A DNA stretch of 64,000 nt from an uncultured Gammaproteobacteria bacterium (GTDB lineage Bacteria > Pseudomonadota > Gammaproteobacteria > Xanthomonadales > Xanthomonadaceae). The stretch spans positions 1-64,000 of the forward strand of contig CAMPGW010000001.1 in NCBI GenBank assembly GCA_946885735.1, given 5' to 3'. The stretch's first letter is position 1; every line of letters begins with the position of its first letter. Below, piece after piece: positions 29,054 through 37,259 of the stretch. The translations under genes and the position numbers were made by a program. Below the pieces are notes generated by a model. It saw nothing but the letters and a program-made list of their open reading frames with translations. It searched no databases and was not told where the DNA came from.

Positions 29054-30310
29054 TTGAAGACCACGCGCTTCACGCTGCTTCAAGCCGTGTTGCTGCTTTC
29101 CGCTTCGGCAGTGCAGGCGCAATCCACGCCAGCCTCGACGGGGGGCACCGGTGCGGTCGCCGGCAACACCGTAACGTCGCTGCCGGCCGCTACGGATCCT
29201 CCAACGCCTCCGGTGGATCCGCGCATCGCGGAGCTCGATCGGCAAATCGAGCTGACGAAAAAGCAGTCCGCCCTGCTGGCCGAACAGAAGAACCTGCAGA
29301 CCGCGAAATACGACGCGCTGAAGGCGCAGTACCCCGTCGCCGCAGTCACCGCGAAGCAGGGCGAAGCGACCGGCGTCGAGCACACGGCCTTCCTGGCCGA
29401 CTGGCTGCTGTCGGCGAACCTGTCGAGCCTGGTGCCGCAGCCCGGGGAAAAGGACGCAATCGCCTGCAGCCTGGCCGAGCCCACGCTCGTCGTCGGCGGC
29501 GACACGCCGCCGGGGCCGAGCCTGCTGCTCGCCGAATCGCTGCATGCCAACCTCAAGGCCCTGACGCGGTCGGCGAACCGCTGGACCTCGGCCGCGGAAA
29601 CCCTGGCCCGGAAGAATGCCAATAAGAAGAAAAAGGACGAAAACCGGGAATCGGGCCTGATCGGCGCGCTGATGATGGGTCAGTCCGTCGCCACGCAGAC
29701 GATCGACCTGATCAAGTACTTCCGCACCGACGTGGACTTCAAGCCGGCGCTCACCACGCTTCCCACCTACGCGCTGCGCTCGGAGATCGCCAGGCACTGC
29801 GCCGGGGCGCGCTTGCCGGAGATGGCGATTCCCTCCAACAGTCCCATCCTTTCGGATTACGCCGCCCTCACCGAAGCCGCCGATGCCCTGCGCTTGGCGC
29901 TCGCGCTGCATGCGACCGACCTCCACGACGAGATGAAGTCGGCCGGGCTGGGGCTGCTGACGACGATCGATGCCTTCAGGAAGGACCTGGTGGCGCCCAT
30001 CGCGGGGCAGCCGACCTTGCTGGTGCAGGCCGCGCAGGTGCTCTCGCAGAAGGACGTCCGGCGCATCCTGACCGTGCGGGTGATGGACGAGGGCGGTACT
30101 TCGGTCAAGCGCACCAACCTGTTCTTCCTCACGCCGCGGTTCTCGTACGTGGCCACCGCCAGCGCGGACTACGTGCTGACCGACCGGGAGTCGGGCGCCG
30201 TGCTGTGGCATGCGACGCGGCAGGTGCGGGCCCAGCTCAACCAGAAGTACAGCCGGTGGCGCGGCACCGATGTGGAGGTGCTGGATCCGCAGACCTCGCG
30301 GGTGGATTGA
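29054..30310 (+). CDS. Exported protein of unknown function, paired with a protease
   Basis: The likely start is a TTG at 29054: GAAGGGG lies just upstream and the reading then opens with signal peptide MKTTRFTLLQAVLLLSASAVQA. Starting further upstream would place this hydrophobic segment in the middle. The mature part (418 residues in all) has a coiled coil near the N-terminus (PRIAELDRQIELTKKQSALLAEQKNLQTAKYDALKAQ), a lysine-rich stretch (NKKKKDENRESG) and mixed alpha/beta text with no motif I know. The protease gene begins two bases after its stop codon, so the two are translated together and may work together. Confidence 0.65.
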   Translation: MKTTRFTLLQAVLLLSASAVQAQSTPASTGGTGAVAGNTVTSLPAATDPPTPPVDPRIAELDRQIELTKKQSALLAEQKNLQTAKYDALKAQYPVAAVTAKQGEATGVEHTAFLADWLLSANLSSLVPQPGEKDAIACSLAEPTLVVGGDTPPGPSLLLAESLHANLKALTRSANRWTSAAETLARKNANKKKKDENRESGLIGALMMGQSVATQTIDLIKYFRTDVDFKPALTTLPTYALRSEIARHCAGARLPEMAIPSNSPILSDYAALTEAADALRLALALHATDLHDEMKSAGLGLLTTIDAFRKDLVAPIAGQPTLLVQAAQVLSQKDVRRILTVRVMDEGGTSVKRTNLFFLTPRFSYVATASADYVLTDRESGAVLWHATRQVRAQLNQKYSRWRGTDVEVLDPQTSRVD

Positions 30311-30312
30311 AC

Positions 30313-31086
30313 ATGTCGGCCGAGCTCGGCCTGCCCGGCGATGCGGTGGTCGCCGCTGCGCTCGCGCGCGGCGAGGCCATCTCGCTTCGCGGGCGCATCC
30401 GCACCCGCGGCAGCGTGGGCGAGACGCCCTGGTCCACCAAGTCGACCATCGGCGAGGACGACCGCCGGCGCGCCGACGCCATGAAGTATCCGTTCCGCGC
30501 CGTGCTTCGCATCGAGAGCGACTTCGGCCATCTCGAGCAGGGCACGGCCTTCCTCGCCGGGCCGCGGCTGCTGCTGACGGCCGGCCATTGCGTGTTCCAT
30601 CCCAAGCTCAAGCGTTACGCCTCGCGCATCTCCCTGTTCGACGACGCGGGGCACGGCTTTGCGGTGCGCGACTGGGACTGCCACGAGCTCTGGAAGAAAC
30701 AGCAGAGCGCCGCAGCCGACATCGGCTTCATCCGCCTGCCGACCGCGCTCGGCGATGCGCTGGGCTACCTGGGCACCGCCGCCGTCGGAGCCGGGCAGTT
30801 GAAGGGCGACTTCGCCGTCTCCGGCTATCCGCTCGACGTGCCGGACCGGCGGCGCCAGTACTTCGACATCGGCAAGGTGACCCGGCAGCACCAGATGCTG
30901 TTCGGCTACGAGATGGACACCGGCGCGGGGCAGAGCGGCGCACCGGTGTTCTTCCTCGCCCAGGGGGCCGCCATGGCGGCCGGCGTGCACATCCAGGGCG
31001 TCGGCGAGCACGGCCACTACAACCTGGCGTTGCGCATGACGCCGGCGCTGGTCGAGCGGGTGCGCGGGTGGATCGCGCAGTCCTGA
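30313..31086 (+). CDS. Trypsin-like serine protease (S1/V8-like)
   Basis: A 257-residue chymotrypsin-fold protease with a complete triad: H92 in LLTAGHC, D136 in AADIGFI and S208 in GAGQSGAPVF. EQGTAFLAGPRLLLTAGHCVFHP and SGYPLDVPDRRRQYFDIGKV resemble V8/glutamyl-endopeptidase-like enzymes. There is no signal peptide and an N-terminal extension of about 55 residues precedes the protease domain, so it may be cytoplasmic or kept as a proenzyme. It follows the exported protein gene by two bases and converges on the second kinase gene. Confidence 0.82.
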   Translation: MSAELGLPGDAVVAAALARGEAISLRGRIRTRGSVGETPWSTKSTIGEDDRRRADAMKYPFRAVLRIESDFGHLEQGTAFLAGPRLLLTAGHCVFHPKLKRYASRISLFDDAGHGFAVRDWDCHELWKKQQSAAADIGFIRLPTALGDALGYLGTAAVGAGQLKGDFAVSGYPLDVPDRRRQYFDIGKVTRQHQMLFGYEMDTGAGQSGAPVFFLAQGAAMAAGVHIQGVGEHGHYNLALRMTPALVERVRGWIAQS

Positions 31087-31122
31087 GGGGACCACGCGGG
31101 GATGGCAGGGTCGTTCTGGGCG

Positions 31123-31146
31123 CTGCCCGCGGATTCAGCCGGGCAG
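31123..31146. terminator. Stem-loop between the protease gene and kinase paralogue 2
   Basis: CTGCCCG (31123-31129) and CGGGCAG (31140-31146) form a perfect seven-base-pair stem. The ten-base loop contains the stop codon complement of the kinase gene at 31135-31137. No T-tract. Confidence 0.5.
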
Positions 31147-33585
31147 TTTGGGATCGAAGACGATCTTCGCCAGTTGCTCGGGCGCCGTACCGACCTTGCG
31201 CAGGAAAGGCAGCCAGCGCGGGTCCTCGTGCAATCGCACGAGCGCGTGGTTCACGTGGGCGGTGCCGATCTCGGGGTCGTCCTCGCGCCGCGCACGCTCC
31301 AGCCAGGCGAAGGCCTGGTTCGCATCGCCGCGATGGGCATACACCTCGGCAGGCCCGAACACGTAGCCATCGAGGTGGTTCTCGATCATGTCCTGCAGCG
31401 CCTTTTCCGACTCGGCGCGGCGACCAAGCGCGTCGAACGCCTTGGCGGTCTGCACCAGGCGCGAACCAGGATCGGCTTCCAGCTGGGCCTGCTTGAGCGC
31501 GGCGTCGAATTTTCCACTCTGCAAGAGGACCTGCGAAAGCGTTGCATTGCCGTAGGTGTAATCCGGCGTCAGCAGCAGGCCGGTGCGGCAGGCGTCCTCG
31601 GCGTCCTTGAGCTGTCCGGCGCCGAGGAAGTAGGAACACAGGTTGAATTGCGACTGCGCCGTCGCGGGATCGCGCAGGACCAGGGGGCGCTGGGCCTGGA
31701 TGGCCTCCTGGTGGCGTCCAAGGTGCGCCAGCATGCGGGCGAGGTTGGCGAGCACTCGCGGCTCGGTCGGAGACTTCTGGAAGGACAGCTGGTATTCGCG
31801 GGCGGCACTGGGCAGGTTGCCCTCGATCATGAACGCAGCGGCCAGGTAGCTGTGGGCGAGCCCCAGGGTCGGGTCGATCGCCAGCGCCTTGTTGGCTGCT
31901 TCCCGGGCCAGCTGCAGGCTTTGCTTGCTGTCGACGCCGGGGGTATTGATGTCATTGAGCCGGGCGCGGGCCAGCCCCAGCCAGGCACGCGCCTCGCCGG
32001 GCCGCATCGCGGTGATGCGCTGGTACAGTTCCAGCGCGCGGCGCCGTGCGTCGGCCGCGCCCTGCAGGTACATCGCATCGGCCTGCAGCAGCATCGGGTA
32101 CACGGCGGCGTCCACCGGCCGCGCCTTGGGTGCCGCGGCCAGCAAGGTCAGCTTGAGCTTGTCCACCACTTCCCGGGCGATCTCGTCCTGCACCTTGAAC
32201 ACGTCCTCCAGCGTGCGGTCGTAGGTTTCCGACCACAGGTGCGTGCCGTCCTTCGCACGCACCAGCTGCACGGTGATCCGAACCTTGTCGCCGGACTTGC
32301 GCACGCTGCCTTCCAGCACCGCGGCGACGTTGAGCTTGCGGGCGATCTCCTTGATGCCGATGTCCTGGTCGCGGAACTGGAAGCTCGAGGTGCGGGCGGT
32401 GACCCGCAGCTCGGGGATCTTTGCCAGCAGGTTCAGCAATTCCTCGGAGATGCCGTCGGAAAAATACGCCTGCTCCTTGTCGGAGCTCATGTTCTCGAAG
32501 GGCAGCACCGCGATCGAAGGATCGGTGGCGATGTCGGGAATGCCGGTCACGCTGGTCGGCGTGGCGGCCGGCGCCACCGCGGGCGCGGGCGCGGCGGGCG
32601 CCGGGCGCAGGCGCGTCCATGCCAGCACGCCGATGGCGAGCAGCGCGGCGACCGTCAATCCGATCGCCAGCGGCCTCGTGGGTGTGCTCCGGCGCGCCGC
32701 CAGCACCACGGTGGCCATCAGTCCGCTGTTGGAGGTGGTGCCCGCGAGCGTTTCCAGTTGCGCCTGCATGGCCTCGGCGCTCGGCCAGCGCTCGGCCGGA
32801 GCCTTGGCCAGCGCGCGCATCACCACGCTCGCCAGGGCCGGCGGCACCGCTTCGCGCAAGGCATGGATCGGCTCGGGCTTGGTGGTCAGGTGCGACGTGA
32901 GGATCTGCTGCGCGCTGCCGGAAAACGGCGGATGGCCGACCAGCAGCTCGTAACCGACGATGCCCAGCGAGTACAGGTCGGCGCGGTGATCGAGCGAGGG
33001 GTCCGAGGCGGCCTGCTCCGGCGCCATGTATGCGGGCGTGCCCAGCGCGATGCCCATGCTGGTGCTGGACTTGCGGTCGGCGGCCTCGCTGATGGCCTTG
33101 GCGATGCCGAAGTCGGTCACCACCACGTGCTTGCCGTTGTAGAGGATGTTCTCGGGCTTGATGTCGCGATGCACGATGCCGGCGGCATGCGCATACGCCA
33201 GCGCGTCGGCGACCTCGGCCAGGATCTTGGCGACCTTGTGGAAGGGCAGCAGGCCTTCGGCGAGGCGGTCGCGCAGGCTCTGTCCGTCCACGTAGGGCAT
33301 CACGTAGTAGAGGACGCCATCGGCCTCGCCCGAGTCGTACACGTTGAGGATGTGCGGATGGTTCAACCCGGCGGCGATGCGCACTTCGTCCTCGAAGCGC
33401 TCCGGCCCGAGCGCCGCGGCGACCTGCGGCTTGAGCACCTTGATGGCGACGCGGCGGTGGTGCTTGAGGTCTTCGGCGAGGTAGACGGTGGCGCTGCCGC
33501 CGGCGCCGATCTCGCGTTCGAGGCGATACTTGTCGGCAAGGGCGGCGACCAACCGGTCGGGAATGTCGTCCGAAGCGGTCTCCAT
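31135..33585 (-). CDS. Membrane Ser/Thr protein kinase with FlgO/TolB-like and TPR regions (paralogue 2)
   Basis: An 816-residue paralogue of the kinases at 23949 and 40810. Start METASDDIPDRLV at 33585 is preferred because it aligns with paralogue 3 and follows a promoter-like block shared with it. The kinase domain has GAGGSATVYLAEDLKHHRRVAIKVLK, HRDIKPENILYNGKHVVVTDFGIAKA and the activation segment GTPAYMAPEQAASD. A membrane helix (PLAIGLTVAALLAIGVLAW) precedes IAVLPFENMSSDKEQAYFSDGISEELLNLLAKIPELRV, then TPR-like helices to the shared ending DPRWLPFLRKVGTAPEQLAKIVF. Its output is unknown; the sensor part faces the periplasm if the usual topology holds. Confidence 0.9.
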   Translation of the reverse strand: METASDDIPDRLVAALADKYRLEREIGAGGSATVYLAEDLKHHRRVAIKVLKPQVAAALGPERFEDEVRIAAGLNHPHILNVYDSGEADGVLYYVMPYVDGQSLRDRLAEGLLPFHKVAKILAEVADALAYAHAAGIVHRDIKPENILYNGKHVVVTDFGIAKAISEAADRKSSTSMGIALGTPAYMAPEQAASDPSLDHRADLYSLGIVGYELLVGHPPFSGSAQQILTSHLTTKPEPIHALREAVPPALASVVMRALAKAPAERWPSAEAMQAQLETLAGTTSNSGLMATVVLAARRSTPTRPLAIGLTVAALLAIGVLAWTRLRPAPAAPAPAVAPAATPTSVTGIPDIATDPSIAVLPFENMSSDKEQAYFSDGISEELLNLLAKIPELRVTARTSSFQFRDQDIGIKEIARKLNVAAVLEGSVRKSGDKVRITVQLVRAKDGTHLWSETYDRTLEDVFKVQDEIAREVVDKLKLTLLAAAPKARPVDAAVYPMLLQADAMYLQGAADARRRALELYQRITAMRPGEARAWLGLARARLNDINTPGVDSKQSLQLAREAANKALAIDPTLGLAHSYLAAAFMIEGNLPSAAREYQLSFQKSPTEPRVLANLARMLAHLGRHQEAIQAQRPLVLRDPATAQSQFNLCSYFLGAGQLKDAEDACRTGLLLTPDYTYGNATLSQVLLQSGKFDAALKQAQLEADPGSRLVQTAKAFDALGRRAESEKALQDMIENHLDGYVFGPAEVYAHRGDANQAFAWLERARREDDPEIGTAHVNHALVRLHEDPRWLPFLRKVGTAPEQLAKIVFDPKLPG

Positions 33586-33617
33586 GGCGCGTTCCGTTCC
33601 CCCTTGGAAGTCACCGG

Positions 33618-33632
33618 AGGTTAGCACGGGCC
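33618..33632 (-). promoter_or_regulatory. Promoter-like block shared by kinase paralogues 2 and 3
   Basis: On the minus strand this reads GGCCCGTGCTAACCT, identical to 43299-43285. TAACCT preceded by TGC looks like an extended -10; it would start transcription about 25 bases before the ATG at 33585. Confidence 0.5.
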
Positions 33633-33741
33633 CATCGTGTTCACCCGCGCAGGTCCGGGCAGCGGTCTGGGCCGGTGCCCGGAGGCGACCGCGCAACGGG
33701 TGTGGGGCTCGATCGCGCAGTCCTGGCGTCCGCGCGAGTGC

Positions 33742-34365
33742 CTACAGGCGCAGCAGTTCGCCCGGCTCTTCGAAAGTGAGTTCGGGGCGCATCGCCCGCA
33801 GCGCGGCCGCGGTGGCGTAGCCCCAGTGAACGGCGCCGAAGGCCATGCCCGCTGCCCGCGCCGCCTCCGCATCCGCGGTCTGGTCGCCGATATAGATGCT
33901 GCGCTCCGGCGCCGCGTCAAGTGAGCGCAGCACACGCCGCAAGCGCGCGGCCTTGCCGAACATCGACGCCCCGCAGTCCACGTGCTCGAAGCCGGCGGAC
34001 AACTCGGGGCCGAGCACGCGCAATGCATTCGCGCGAGAGTTGGAGGTGACCAGCGCCATGCGCAGGCCGGACTCGCGCAGGGCCCGCAGTGCCTCGGGCA
34101 CGCCCGCGAACAAGGGCACCGCTTCGGCCTGGTGCATGCGGGCGACGAAGTCGCGGGCCACCACGGGCAGCCGCCATGCCGGCAGCTTCGCGCGTTTGGC
34201 CAGTTCCCGCGTGGGCAACTCGCGTAGCGCCGGCACCTCGTGCTCGGCGACTTCGGGAAAGCCGTGCTTGCGGGCGAGCTCGTTGTGCACGCCGAGGAAG
34301 AAGGGGAAGGAATCGGCGAGGGTGCCGTCGAAGTCGAAGACGGCCAGGTCGTAGGGTCGGGTCAT
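33742..34365 (-). CDS. HAD-superfamily hydrolase (phosphoglycolate phosphatase-like)
   Basis: A 207-residue HAD phosphatase of subfamily IA. Motif I is VFDFDGTLADS (nucleophile and acid/base aspartates), motif II is the serine/threonine in ALVTSNS, and the final acidic motif is IYIGDQTADAEAARAAGM. The helical cap between motifs I and II is about 70 residues. It is similar to Gph-like and pyrophosphatase-like HAD enzymes; the substrate is not determined. It is on the same strand as kinase paralogue 2 but separated from it by about 155 bases in which only the kinase promoter block is recognised. Confidence 0.82.
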   Translation of the reverse strand: MTRPYDLAVFDFDGTLADSFPFFLGVHNELARKHGFPEVAEHEVPALRELPTRELAKRAKLPAWRLPVVARDFVARMHQAEAVPLFAGVPEALRALRESGLRMALVTSNSRANALRVLGPELSAGFEHVDCGASMFGKAARLRRVLRSLDAAPERSIYIGDQTADAEAARAAGMAFGAVHWGYATAAALRAMRPELTFEEPGELLRL

Positions 34366-34417
34366 GGGCAGGCGCTCGCGGGGCCTGCCTAGGATAAGGC
34401 GTCCGACCTCATCCGCG

Positions 34418-34451
34418 GCCCGGCGCGTGGGGATTCCACCACGCGCCGGGC
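34418..34451. terminator. Thirteen-base-pair stem-loop after the RcnB-domain gene
   Basis: GCCCGGCGCGTGG (34418-34430) pairs perfectly with CCACGCGCCGGGC (34439-34451) around an eight-base loop. On the minus strand it lies 17 bases past the stop codon of the RcnB-domain gene. It is the longest perfect stem noticed in the window and probably a terminator, though no T-tract follows. Confidence 0.65.
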
Positions 34452-34468
34452 GTCGGCTGATGCATCGA

Positions 34469-34984
34469 TCAACGGAACAGGCTGTAGATCGCCTCCACGA
34501 TCAGGCCGTCACGCACCGAGACCAGGTAGACGTCGCTGCCCACGCGGTTCCAGCGGTAGCCGCGCGGCGGCGGGGCCAGGCCGTAGGGGCGGTAGTCCAC
34601 GTAGTAGCGGTCGCCCCAGTAGCCACGCGGCAGGCGCGAGCCGTAGGTGTAACGCGTGTAGCGGTAGTCGCGCGGCGCGTAGTAACGCGGGCCGTCGTAG
34701 ACGCGACGGGCCTGGTGGTGGCGACCGTCGCGGCGGTCGAAGCGATTGCTGATGCCATCGCAATCGCGGTCGCGGACGTTGCGCCGGTCGTGGCGGTCGT
34801 AGCGGTTCGGGACGCCGTCGCAATCGCGGTCGCGGCTGCGGCGGGCGCCGCGGTCGTCGTGGCGGTCGTAGGCATTGGGCACGCCGTCGCGGTCGCGGTC
34901 GTGGTACCGCGCCTGGGCGTTGGCGGTGCCGACGGAGCCGAGCAGCAGCGCGGCGGTGGCAAGGGCAAGCAGTGGCTTCTTCAT
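34469..34984 (-). CDS. Exported RcnB-domain protein with Asp-rich calcium-type repeats
   Basis: A 171-residue periplasmic protein. Signal peptide MKKPLLALATAALLLGSVGTANA is followed by three Asp-rich repeats of the DxDxDGxxNxxD type (about residues 29-43, 51-66, 71-86), as in thrombospondin type-3 calcium-binding repeats. A tyrosine/arginine-rich stretch comes next, then a C-terminal RcnB-like domain, PPPRGYRWNRVGSDVYLVSVRDGLIVEAIYSLF. RcnB in E. coli influences nickel/cobalt export, but this domain is widespread and that role should not be transferred. GAGGA precedes the start codon. Confidence 0.75.
   Translation of the reverse strand: MKKPLLALATAALLLGSVGTANAQARYHDRDRDGVPNAYDRHDDRGARRSRDRDCDGVPNRYDRHDRRNVRDRDCDGISNRFDRRDGRHHQARRVYDGPRYYAPRDYRYTRYTYGSRLPRGYWGDRYYVDYRPYGLAPPPRGYRWNRVGSDVYLVSVRDGLIVEAIYSLFR
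34727..34900 (-). repeat. Three tandem repeats encoding DRDxDGxxN units
   Basis: Within the RcnB-domain gene, three copies of about 45-60 bases encode DRDRDGVPNAYDRHD, DRDCDGVPNRYDRHD and DRDCDGISNRFDRRD. The second and third share cysteine in place of the second arginine and are the most alike, so the array probably grew by duplication. Confidence 0.7.
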
Positions 34985-35000
34985 GGCGCATCCTCTGGAT

Positions 35001-35018
35001 CAGCGAACCGTTTCGCTG
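35001..35018 (-). promoter_or_regulatory. Leader stem-loop before the RcnB-domain gene
   Basis: CAGCGAA and TTCGCTG form a perfect seven-base-pair stem with a four-base loop, 16 bases before the start codon and just ahead of the ribosome site. It could be an operator or a translation-control hairpin. Confidence 0.35.
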
Positions 35019-35126
35019 GTGCCATGATGCGGATGCGTGATTAATCAGTGCTTAGGCGCCATCGCGGGTCGCGGAACTTCCTGTCAACCAATCCTCGATC
35101 CATGCGTTGCGCGGGCGACCTGCAAG

Positions 35127-36473
35127 TCATTTCGTGATGGGCGTCGCTACCTGGGGTTTGACAGCCAGCTCGATGGCGGTGCCCTGCCATTCAGCCAGCA
35201 GGGGAATCGACAGGGTCGAATGATCGGCCGAGAGCGTTGGCGTCCGTCGCAAGCCCAGCGATCCGGGGCGCGATTTCAGGCTTGCGTCCCATTGCTCCTC
35301 CGGGACGTCCAGCGTCCGCAACCAGGCGACCGTGCGCAGGCCGGCGAGCATCGCGGCGGCGTCGGTGCGCCGGTCGGCATAACGCGAAAGCCGCATCGCA
35401 TCGACGGAGGACGCCTCCAGGACCGTGCACCCGATCGGGTCGATCCAGAGCCGGAACGTCGAGCACGACTCGGTGCGAAAGCGCGAGGTCAGCGAGCGGT
35501 CTGCCCGGGCTGTCGCGAGCGCGGATGTCCCGCACGAGCCCGCCATGCGCATCGCGAGCGTGGCATCGCGGTGGCGTTCGCCGATGCTGGCCATCAGGAG
35601 GCGGGCCGCGACACTGTCGGAGTCCGCAGGATCAGCGAGGCTCGACCGCGCGTAGCGATACTCGTAGCGGAGCATGGGACACGAGTCCAGCTCGGCATCC
35701 GCCGTGGGAGCAAGGGCGGCGTCGCAGGATGGCGGCAAGTCGCTGTCGCGGGGCAGCTCGGCGATCATTTCCGCCAGGAGCAGGGCGTCGCTGCGCACCG
35801 CGCCGAGGCTGAGCATGCTGCCGACCAGGGTGTCGCTGTCGCTCGCGATCCGACGCCATCCGGCGAGGTCCAGGCAAAGTCCCGAAACCGCCTGTTCCTT
35901 CCGGCCCGCCAGGAACTCATGGGCGAAATGCATCCGGACGAGCCGGGAGTTCCGGGTGGCATGCTGGAGCGGATGGTGGGGCGAGGGCGACAGGCCGAAA
36001 CGCAGTCCATCGTACGAAGCCATTTCCCGTCCCAACTCCACGCGTCGCCGCTGCTGCCCGAGTTCGCTCGCGACCTCAGGCAGACGTGCTCGCACGTCGT
36101 CGAGGCAACGCCGCGCGCTGTCGCACGGGCGAGTGCCAGCCGCGGCTTCGCCGGGCAGCTCGGGAAACGCCCGAAGCGGATGGTCCGGCCGGTCCGATGC
36201 GCCGGGTTGGCCGGCATGCCGCTCCAGGAAGGCGCGAAGCGCGGCGGCAGCGGCCTGCCGCTCCCCGGCTGGCACGTCATGGTCCAGCAGCCACGCGAGA
36301 TCCGACCCGTCGCGCCCGCGAACGGGGGGAGTCGGCTGTTCCATTTGCGCGATGGCGTCGCGCTGCTGCTGTGTCTGCGGCCAGTACCGTGCGGCGATTG
36401 CCACGGTCGCGTAGACCGCCGTGATCGCCAACAGCGCACCGCCAAGCCTTCTCACGACCCGTCCCATCTTCAA
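35127..36473 (-). CDS. Membrane-anchored protein of unknown function
   Basis: A 448-residue protein with an N-terminal membrane anchor (RLGGALLAITAVYATVAIAARYW) and a large soluble part presumed periplasmic. It has helical, arginine-rich text with several cysteines (for example RPCDSARRCLDDV, LPPSCDAALAPTADAELDSCP, GSCGTSALATARADRSLTSRFRTESCSTF) that could form disulfides. No catalytic motif or known family is recognised. It is divergent from the Crp/Fnr gene, with 147 bases between, so it may be one of that regulator's targets. About 140 bases between its end and the RcnB-domain gene hold only the leader stem-loop noted above. Confidence 0.6.
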   Translation of the reverse strand: MKMGRVVRRLGGALLAITAVYATVAIAARYWPQTQQQRDAIAQMEQPTPPVRGRDGSDLAWLLDHDVPAGERQAAAAALRAFLERHAGQPGASDRPDHPLRAFPELPGEAAAGTRPCDSARRCLDDVRARLPEVASELGQQRRRVELGREMASYDGLRFGLSPSPHHPLQHATRNSRLVRMHFAHEFLAGRKEQAVSGLCLDLAGWRRIASDSDTLVGSMLSLGAVRSDALLLAEMIAELPRDSDLPPSCDAALAPTADAELDSCPMLRYEYRYARSSLADPADSDSVAARLLMASIGERHRDATLAMRMAGSCGTSALATARADRSLTSRFRTESCSTFRLWIDPIGCTVLEASSVDAMRLSRYADRRTDAAAMLAGLRTVAWLRTLDVPEEQWDASLKSRPGSLGLRRTPTLSADHSTLSIPLLAEWQGTAIELAVKPQVATPITK

Positions 36474-36562
36474 CTCTTGGCCCCCTTGCCCTGCAGTCGC
36501 GCACTACATCACAGAATCGTCCGGTTTCGTGTCGCTGCGATACGTAAATAATTCACATGAGA

Positions 36563-36576
36563 ATGCGAAATCGCAT
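36563..36576 (+). promoter_or_regulatory. Dyad ATGCGA-AA-TCGCAT upstream of the Crp/Fnr gene
   Basis: A perfect six-base inverted repeat with a two-base centre, 44 bases before the GTG start at 36621 and in the divergent promoter region. The surrounding stretch is AT-rich for this genome. It may bind the regulator itself, but it does not match the standard Crp or Fnr consensus. Confidence 0.35.
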
Positions 36577-36620
36577 AGCTGCGGTATCGTGCCCGCCATT
36601 GCCTTACTGACGGAGCCGAC

Positions 36621-37259
36621 GTGGACTCGATCGCCAAGCCGCCGCTGTCCGACGCTTTGCTCGCCAGCCTGTCGGAGCGCGGCGACCTGCACGCCTACGC
36701 GCGCGGCGACGAGATCATCCGCGAGGGCGAGCAGTCCGACGCGCTCTACATCCTGGTGGCCGGGCAGGTGAAGGTGTACACGCGCGACGAGCGCGGCCGC
36801 GAGCTGGTCTACAACATGCTGCAGCCGGGTGAGTTCTTCGGCGAGATGTTCCTGGACGGCGGGCCGCGCTCGGCCTCGGCCAAGGCCGCCACCGACGTGC
36901 AGTGCGTGGTGGTGGGGCCGGACGAGTTTCGCGCCTTCATGAAGGACTACCCGGAGTTCGCCGAGAGCCTGGTGCTCAAGCTCATTGCCCGCGTCCGCCA
37001 CTCCACCCAGCAGATCCGCAGCCTGGCGCTGAGTGGCGTGTTCGAGCGCACCGTCACGCTGATCGATCGCCTCGCGATGGAAGTGAATGGCGTTCGCCTG
37101 TTGCCCGCCTCGGTGACGCAGCAGGAAATCGCCGACCGCGTCGGCGCCACCCGCGAGATGGTGAACCACATCTTCCGCGACCTGGCCCGCGGCGGTTACA
37201 TCGACCGGGACGACGCGCGGCGCACGACCATCCTCAAGGACTTGCCGCGGCAGTTGTGA
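36621..37259 (+). CDS. Crp/Fnr-family transcriptional regulator
   Basis: A 212-residue regulator starting at GTG with GGAG five bases upstream. The N-terminal cyclic-nucleotide-binding fold is clear: ARGDEIIREGEQSDALYILVAGQVKVY and PGEFFGEMFLDGGPRSASAKA, where the GE and RSA residues match the phosphate-binding cassette of Crp-like proteins. The C-terminal winged helix is SVTQQEIADRVGATREMVNHIFRDLARGGYIDRD. There is no N-terminal cysteine cluster, so it is not an oxygen-sensing Fnr. Ligand could be cAMP or another nucleotide. Its 3' end overlaps the convergent acyltransferase gene by 26 bases. Confidence 0.85.
   Translation: MDSIAKPPLSDALLASLSERGDLHAYARGDEIIREGEQSDALYILVAGQVKVYTRDERGRELVYNMLQPGEFFGEMFLDGGPRSASAKAATDVQCVVVGPDEFRAFMKDYPEFAESLVLKLIARVRHSTQQIRSLALSGVFERTVTLIDRLAMEVNGVRLLPASVTQQEIADRVGATREMVNHIFRDLARGGYIDRDDARRTTILKDLPRQL

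Noticed and set aside
36621..37259. Identification as the cyclic di-GMP-responsive Clp regulator of xanthomonads
   Set aside because: The family is right but the sequence is shorter and I see no Clp-specific text; the ligand cannot be named.
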